Assembly: GCA_038217425.1 (NCBI GenBank)
Contig: JBBQPM010000225.1
Span: 1-10,269, forward strand
DNA length: 10,269 nucleotides
Direction of reading: 5' to 3'
Source: JAIEPT01 sp038217425
GTDB taxonomy: Bacteria; Planctomycetota; Planctomycetia; Gemmatales; Gemmataceae
Shown: positions 6,261 to 10,269 of the stretch, in pieces
Layout of the letters: every line of letters starts with the position of its first letter
Position numbering within the stretch: the first letter of the stretch is position 1
Translations under genes and position numbers: made by a program
Notes under the pieces: model-generated
Seen by the model: the letters and a program-made list of their open reading frames with translations, nothing else
The model's database searches: none
What the model was told of the DNA's origin: nothing

Positions 6261-6815
6261 CTAATCCGCGAAAATCTCGTCCACCGGCATCGTCCACCCC
6301 GGCACCGCGGGCTCGGCGTTTGCGATGTCGCCGGCGCGAAACATCTGGACCGGTTGCGTGCCAACGTACATCGCGACTGTCTTCGCCAACGGATCGACGT
6401 CCCACACGACGAGCGTCCCCGCTTCGAAGTAATCGTCGCGCTTCGCCGCCATCTCGCGTTCCGCCGACCGCGTGTAGTCGTTTTCGCTGCGCACCTCGAC
6501 GGCAAAGAGCGGGGGCCCTTCGAGAAAACGCATGCGATTCGCAGCAGGCGGAATTTCGTGATAGGACGCATCGGGTGAAAACGACTCGCGTTCGGAGGAC
6601 AGCTCGGGGACGACATAGGCGACGTTGTCTCCCTTGGATTTGCCGCGTCCCGATTGCTTGCAATAGCTCCGCAAACTCGAGGAGATGTTCTCCGCTACTT
6701 CGCTGGGGAGGTCGCCGGTGGCCATGAGGTGCACAATCCTTCCGCCAATAAGCTCAGCTTTCCCCTCAACGCGGTACAAGTCGTCAATCGTCGCTCGAAC
6801 GTGTCCGACGGCCAT
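6261..6815 (-). CDS. Uma2-family PD-(D/E)xK endonuclease-like protein
   Basis: This 184-residue protein matches the Uma2 (formerly DUF820) family, which has a restriction-endonuclease fold and occurs in many copies in planctomycetes and cyanobacteria; its biological role is not settled. The catalytic elements are in order: Glu21 in ELIGGRIVHL, Asp82 in SPDASY, Glu107 in FAVEVRSEND and Lys125 in AAKRDDYFEAG, followed by the VVWDVDP strand. All the key acids and the lysine are present, so it is probably intact. Length is typical for the family. The start at 6815 is set by a strong GGAGG Shine-Dalgarno (6827-6823) 7 nt upstream. It is divergent from the ornithine cyclodeaminase-like gene across 86 bp and convergent with the calpain gene. 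No toxin, antitoxin or methylase partner is beside it. Confidence 0.9.
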   Translation of the reverse strand: MAVGHVRATIDDLYRVEGKAELIGGRIVHLMATGDLPSEVAENISSSLRSYCKQSGRGKSKGDNVAYVVPELSSERESFSPDASYHEIPPAANRMRFLEGPPLFAVEVRSENDYTRSAEREMAAKRDDYFEAGTLVVWDVDPLAKTVAMYVGTQPVQMFRAGDIANAEPAVPGWTMPVDEIFAD

Positions 6816-6851
6816 GGCGCTACCTCCCGAAATTCTCTGGATCGCTCCGCG

Positions 6852-6859
6852 ATTATAAT
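6852..6859. promoter_or_regulatory. Overlapping divergent -10 boxes
   Basis: The short A/T-rich island ATTATAAT contains a perfect TATAAT on the plus strand (6854-6859) and a perfect TATAAT on the minus strand (6857-6852). They sit in the 86-bp gap between divergent starts at 6815 and 6902. Predicted transcription starts would lie about 30-36 nt from each ATG. The -35 hexamers at fitting distances are poor on both sides (for example TTTCGA on the minus strand). Promoter activity is inferred. Confidence 0.45.
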
Positions 6860-6901
6860 ATCATATCGGCAGCATCGAAAGTCCCAGTATCCGAGGTCGC
6901 C

Positions 6902-8143
6902 ATGGCCCGTAAAGCGAGCGAATTCGTCGAGGAAGTCGAACTCCAGGGGCACATTATCGATTCGCTCCTGTTCCCCAAAGTCCTCGACATCATCAACACC
7001 CGCGGCGGTTCCTACGTCCTCAAGGACATCCAGGTCGGCCAGCGCCAGAACGACGCCAGCTACGCTCGGCTCGAAGTCCGCGCGCCCAACGCCAAAACCC
7101 TCGACGACATCCTCGCCGAGATCCACGATCACGGCGCCATGCCGGTCGTCGCGCGCGACTGCAGCGCCGAGCCCGCCGACATCTCCGGCGCTTTTCCCGA
7201 AGCATTCTACAGTACGACAAACTACCGAACTCAGGTCCGCGTCGAAGGCCAGTGGATCGACGTCGACGATCAAGAAATGGATTGCGGCATCCTGCTCGAC
7301 GCCGACGCCAGGACCGCGCGCTGCGTGCCGATGACGCGCGTCCGCCTGGGCGATCCCATCGTCGTCGGTCGGCAGGGCCTGCGCGTCTTCCCGGCCGAGA
7401 ACGCCGCCCGGCAAAACCTGTTCGAGTTCATGTCAAGCGCCGTCTCCAGCGAGAAGCCCAAGGGCGTCACCGTGCGCGAGATCGCCGCCGCCATGAAACG
7501 CACCCGCAAGGCCGGCGATAAAATCCTCGCCGTCCTCGGGCCCGCCGTCGTGCACACCGGCAGTGTGGAACACATCTGCCAGCTCATCCGCATGGATTAT
7601 CTCAACGTCCTCTTCGCCGGCAACGCCCTCGCCACCCACGATATCGAGCAATGCTTCTACGGCACCAGTCTCGGCGTTTCCCTCGACCGCGGCCTCCCTG
7701 CCGACGAAGGACACGAACACCATCTGCGTTCGATCAACAAGATCCGCAGACTCGGCGGCATCCAGGCGGCCGTCGATCAGAAAATCCTCACCAGCGGCAT
7801 CATGTACGAATGCGTCACGCGCAACATCCCGTTCGTCCTGGCCGGCAGCATCCGCGACGACGGACCGATTCCCGAAGTCATCACCGACGTCCTCGTCGCC
7901 CAGGACGCCATGCGCGAGAAGATCAAGGGCGTCGGCTTCTGCCTGATGATGGCGACGATGCTCCACTCGATCGCGACCGGCAATATCCTCCCCGCGTGGG
8001 TCAAGGTGGCGTGCGTCGACATCAACCCCGCGACGGTAACGAAACTCGCCGACCGCGGCAGCCATCAAACCGTCGGCGTCGTCACCGATGCGGAGCCGTT
8101 CTTGCGGGCGCTCGTGAATGAATTGCAGAAGGAAAAAGATTAA
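6902..8143 (+). CDS. TIGR00300/LOR-SDH family protein, probable ornithine cyclodeaminase
   Basis: This 413-residue cytosolic enzyme matches the LOR/SDH-domain family (TIGR00300). Members characterised in archaea, and as the C-terminal half of cyanobacterial arginine dihydrolases, act as ornithine cyclodeaminases, converting ornithine to proline plus ammonia with NAD. The N-terminal domain (about 1-130) opens EFVEEVELQGHIIDSLLFPKVLDII. A conserved linker with CVPMTRVRLGDPIVVG follows. The C-terminal nucleotide-binding half starts near residue 207 (KILAVLGPAVVHTGS) and includes GNALATHDIE, LAGSIRDDGPIPEVITD and the terminal VDINPATVTKLADRG. The arginine-dihydrolase domain of the cyanobacterial fusion is absent, so only the cyclodeaminase step is expected. 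GAGG lies 5 nt before the ATG. A TATAAT at 6854 may drive it. The stop codon lies in a MITE-like repeat. The function is known only from the family. Confidence 0.88.
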   Translation: MARKASEFVEEVELQGHIIDSLLFPKVLDIINTRGGSYVLKDIQVGQRQNDASYARLEVRAPNAKTLDDILAEIHDHGAMPVVARDCSAEPADISGAFPEAFYSTTNYRTQVRVEGQWIDVDDQEMDCGILLDADARTARCVPMTRVRLGDPIVVGRQGLRVFPAENAARQNLFEFMSSAVSSEKPKGVTVREIAAAMKRTRKAGDKILAVLGPAVVHTGSVEHICQLIRMDYLNVLFAGNALATHDIEQCFYGTSLGVSLDRGLPADEGHEHHLRSINKIRRLGGIQAAVDQKILTSGIMYECVTRNIPFVLAGSIRDDGPIPEVITDVLVAQDAMREKIKGVGFCLMMATMLHSIATGNILPAWVKVACVDINPATVTKLADRGSHQTVGVVTDAEPFLRALVNELQKEKD

Positions 8144-8266
8144 TCACAGAGACACAGAGTGCACAGAGAAAGCAAGAAGAGCGAGAAGGAAGAATGATGA
8201 AATCGTTCGGCAGCCGACTCTTTTTGTCCTTCTCTTCCTCTGTGCCCTCTGTGTCTCTGTGGTTAA
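8140..8266. repeat. 127-bp MITE-like inverted repeat
   Basis: Arms 8140-8168 and 8238-8266 are 29 bp each and complementary at 27 positions. They read TTAAyCACAGAGACACAGAG then kGCACAGAG, and both ends are TTAA. An inner 8-bp pair (GAGAAGGA 8183-8190, TCCTTCTC 8227-8234) adds to the hairpin. No transposase is encoded. Similar CCACAGAGACACAGAG elements recur between genes in several phyla and give rise to spurious frames reading LCALCVSVV, as this one does. The left arm supplies the stop codon of the ornithine cyclodeaminase-like gene (TAA 8141-8143). The element lies between that gene and the thiolase. Confidence 0.85.
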
Positions 8267-8296
8267 GTTTCTGTTCGAGATAATGAGGAACACTTC

Positions 8297-9454
8297 ATGC
8301 GTCACGCAGTCATCCTCGAAGCGGTGCGGACGCCGATCGCGCGCGCCCATGCGGACAAAGGCTACTTCCGCGACGTCCGCGCGGACGATCTCTCCGCGGA
8401 TATCATGCTCGGCCTGCTCGAACGCGCAAAGTTCTCCGCGGCCGACGTCGAGGACATCCACTGGGGCTGCGTACGCCAAGAGAAAGAGCAAGGTTTCGAC
8501 GTCGCGCGCATGGCGGGACTGATCGCGGGCCTACCCATCGAGACGGGGGGCGTCACCGTGCAGCGCAACTGCGGTTCGAGTTTGCAAGCGATTAACCAGT
8601 CGGCCATGAGCATCGCGGCGAACTGCGAAGAAGTTCTGATCGCTGGCGGCGTCGAGCACATGCATCATCTGCCGATGGACGACGGCTACGAACCGAGCCC
8701 GCGCTACCTCGCGCGCCATGGACGAACGTCGCTGGCGATGGGACTCACCGCGGAAAACCTGGCCTGCAAGTACGGCATCACCCGGCAGATGCAGGACGAG
8801 TTCGCGCTCCGTTCGCATCGGCTGGCGGCAGCGGCGACGGACAACGGGCTGTTCGCGGACGAGATCGTGCCGACCTGGGGCAAGGATGACGCGGGCCGAA
8901 AGATTCTGCTGACGCAGGACCAGTGCATTCGCCGAGAGACGTCGCTCGCCTCGCTCGGAGCATTGAAGCCGGCGTTTCAGCCGTCGGGCGGCACGGTGAC
9001 GGCGGGGAACGCCAGTCCGCTCAACGTCGGCGCCGCCGCGCTGCTCGTAGTTGCCGAGGATCGAGCGAAATCCCTGGGCCTGAAGCCGAAGGTCAGGATC
9101 CGGGCGATGGCGGTCGCCGGCGTCGATCCCGCGGTGATGGGCATCGGTCCCGTCCCCGCGACGCACAAGGCACTCGCCCGTGCCGGCCTGACGCTCGCCG
9201 ACATCGGGCTGATCGAGATCAACGAAGCCTTCGCCGCCCAGGTGCTTTCCGTGATCCAATTGCTCGGCGCCGATCTCGAGAAGGTGAACGTTCGCGGCGG
9301 CGCGCTCGCCCTGGGGCATCCGCTGGGCGCCAGCGGCGCCCGCATCGCGACCACGCTCATCCACGCGATGGCGGAGCGTCAGGTGCAGTTCGGCCTGGCG
9401 ACCATGTGCATCGGCGCCGGCCAGGGCATCGCCACCATCTTCGAACTGGTTTAG
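8297..9454 (+). CDS. fadA: Acetyl-CoA acyltransferase (thiolase), FadA-like
   Basis: This 385-residue thiolase catalyses CoA-dependent cleavage of 3-ketoacyl-CoA to acetyl-CoA and a shortened acyl-CoA, the last step of fatty-acid beta-oxidation; the reverse condensation is possible. Catalytic residues are all present: nucleophile Cys92 in VQRNCGSSLQA, Asn309 in INEAFAAQ, His341 in GGALALGHPLGASGAR and Cys371 in TMCIGAGQGIA. The segment GGVEHMHHLPM followed by MGLTAENLACKYGITRQMQDEFALRSH is close to FadA of enteric bacteria as I recall it, which favours fadA over a biosynthetic atoB/phaA role. Length is normal. The start has AGGA (8286-8289) 7 nt upstream. No fadB-type hydratase/dehydrogenase partner is in the window, so the assignment to degradation is an inference. 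A 127-bp repeat separates it from the gene before, and it converges with the SGNH hydrolase 6 bp away. Confidence 0.94.
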   Translation: MRHAVILEAVRTPIARAHADKGYFRDVRADDLSADIMLGLLERAKFSAADVEDIHWGCVRQEKEQGFDVARMAGLIAGLPIETGGVTVQRNCGSSLQAINQSAMSIAANCEEVLIAGGVEHMHHLPMDDGYEPSPRYLARHGRTSLAMGLTAENLACKYGITRQMQDEFALRSHRLAAAATDNGLFADEIVPTWGKDDAGRKILLTQDQCIRRETSLASLGALKPAFQPSGGTVTAGNASPLNVGAAALLVVAEDRAKSLGLKPKVRIRAMAVAGVDPAVMGIGPVPATHKALARAGLTLADIGLIEINEAFAAQVLSVIQLLGADLEKVNVRGGALALGHPLGASGARIATTLIHAMAERQVQFGLATMCIGAGQGIATIFELV

Positions 9455-9460
9455 TGCGGC

Positions 9461-10234
9461 TCACGACTTGAGACTCTGATGCACGCGCCAGGCCGCTTCC
9501 TGAAATTGCCTGGCCTCCGCGGCGGTGATCGTCTCCGCGGGAAGCTTCGGAATTTGATTCGTCAGTCCGATCGGCGAACGCCCCGTCACAGCCGCGTAGA
9601 GACTGCACGCGTAAATGTAAGAGCCCTTGGCGCCGGGGTGCGCCTTGTCCGTGTGGTACAGTGCCAGACGCGCTTCCGTCGTCGGCGTTTCGCCCCAGTA
9701 GGAAAGCCAGGCCTTGCCCGCCGCCGCGACCGGAACTTTGAGTTTTTTGCCCAGGTCGATGTGCATGTCGTGCAACTCGTGGAAGCCTTTCGGGTACTGT
9801 GAATGAATGCTGGCAGTGCAAAAGAGTACGGTCTGCGACCCATGTTTTTGAATCAACTCATGGAACAGCGAGGCGTACTTGCTGAAGCTGTCAGGCTTGA
9901 CGAAGTAGATGTCCTGGAGGATTACGTAGTCCCATTTCTTCTCCAGGATCTTCGCACGCGTCGTTCCTTTGCCGTCGCCTGCGTTCCACAATCGTTCCAG
10001 ACTCGCGCCGCCGACAACCATCCGGTCGGCTTTGATTGTCGGCCCCCCCGCAGGGCCTGATTCGGCAAGGGCCTCGAACATACGGGGCAGGTCGTTGTAA
10101 AAAATCTGGCTGTTGCCAATGAAGAGAACCTGAAGTTCCTTCGCCTGGGCAGGCTCCTGAGCGCCGCTGTGGACGGCGAGCAACGCAAATATAACCGAAA
10201 TGCATACCTGGCTGAGGAGTCGAGTTTTCATCAT
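9461..10234 (-). CDS. Secreted SGNH/GDSL-type hydrolase (DUF4886-like)
   Basis: This 257-residue protein has an N-terminal signal peptide (hydrophobic VCISVIFALLAVHSGA, likely cleavage before QEPAQ) and an SGNH-hydrolase fold. Block I is FIGNSQIFYNDLP with nucleophile Ser42. A VVGGASLERLW segment may supply the block II glycine. WDYVILQD (Gln107) and the terminal DKAHPGAKGSYIYAC (Asp196, His199) complete the family pattern. The arrangement resembles DUF4886-type hydrolases, exported enzymes presumed to remove acyl or acetyl groups, perhaps from polysaccharides; no substrate can be assigned. Two adjacent ATGs (10234 and 10231) are possible. AAGGAA (10243-10238) is better spaced for 10231, making the protein 256 residues. 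It ends 6 bp from the thiolase stop with no terminator in the gap. Its upstream region runs off the window. Confidence 0.87.
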   Translation of the reverse strand: MMKTRLLSQVCISVIFALLAVHSGAQEPAQAKELQVLFIGNSQIFYNDLPRMFEALAESGPAGGPTIKADRMVVGGASLERLWNAGDGKGTTRAKILEKKWDYVILQDIYFVKPDSFSKYASLFHELIQKHGSQTVLFCTASIHSQYPKGFHELHDMHIDLGKKLKVPVAAAGKAWLSYWGETPTTEARLALYHTDKAHPGAKGSYIYACSLYAAVTGRSPIGLTNQIPKLPAETITAAEARQFQEAAWRVHQSLKS

Positions 10235-10269
10235 TCATTCCTTCGGGAGATCAGGGCAATATCTGCACG

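Noticed and set aside
4802..6616. 604-codon open frame on the minus strand opposite the RTX-calpain and Uma2 genes
   Set aside because: It runs antisense to the RTX repeats and the calpain core and also across the repeat at 6199-6253. Its composition is the Val/Asp/Gly/Ala-rich type expected opposite high-GC codons. The plus-strand gene has clear motifs.
6261..6815. Uma2 gene as part of a defence or toxin-antitoxin system
   Set aside because: No methylase, antitoxin, helicase or other defence gene lies beside it; the neighbours are a protease-like gene and a metabolic enzyme on the opposite strand.
8118..8522. 134-codon plus-strand frame with a hydrophobic FVLLFLCALCVSVV stretch, which could look like a small membrane protein
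   Set aside because: The hydrophobic part is the translation of the inverted-repeat arm at 8238-8266, and the frame then runs out of phase through the start of the thiolase.
8531..9364. 277-codon minus-strand open frame opposite the thiolase
   Set aside because: It is the antisense of a complete thiolase with all catalytic residues, and its Arg/His/Gly-rich translation shows no motif.

Overview
The window looks like chromosomal DNA of a planctomycete, probably near Gemmata or a related lineage. This rests on content rather than on any search. One protein begins with the LETLEDRLVPA-type motif common on planctomycete surface and secreted proteins. There is also a Tat-exported DUF1501 protein, an MJ0042-type zinc-ribbon membrane protein, a Uma2 nuclease-like protein, and several high-GC intergenic palindromes of the kind scattered through such genomes.

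Layout, left to right. A cut-off hairpin repeat lies at 1-21. A minus-strand EamA/DMT transporter follows (115-1035). Two near-identical hairpins (1074-1127, 1192-1245) separate it from a minus-strand zinc-ribbon/proline-rich/single-TM protein (1302-2507). Divergent from that is a plus-strand pair: a secreted alpha/beta hydrolase (2660-3385) and a DUF1501 protein (3442-4836). A 26-bp-arm inverted repeat (4832-4894) contains the DUF1501 stop codon. Next is the most unusual gene, a plus-strand fusion of the planctomycete N-terminal motif, seven RTX nonapeptides and a calpain-like (C2) cysteine-protease domain (5000-6184). It converges on a minus-strand Uma2 protein (6261-6815), with a double palindrome between them.

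Uma2 is divergent from a TIGR00300-type ornithine cyclodeaminase-like gene (6902-8143). The stop codon of that gene lies inside a 127-bp MITE-like inverted repeat (8140-8266). A FadA-type thiolase follows (8297-9454), and a secreted SGNH/DUF4886-like hydrolase (9461-10234, minus) converges on it with only 6 bp between them.

The genes do not form one pathway. The window reads as a mosaic of single-gene or two-gene units. Four gene products are predicted to be exported or membrane-anchored (alpha/beta hydrolase, DUF1501, SGNH hydrolase, zinc-ribbon protein), and the RTX-calpain protein is probably exported too. Two are core metabolic enzymes (ornithine cyclodeaminase-like, thiolase).

No tRNA, rRNA, CRISPR array, transposase or prophage gene was seen. 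No gene-free stretch exceeds 300 bp; the longest is 1036-1301, which holds the paired hairpins. I see no clear multi-gene undescribed system. The best candidates for novelty are the RTX-calpain protein and the palindromic repeats, two of which supply stop codons.
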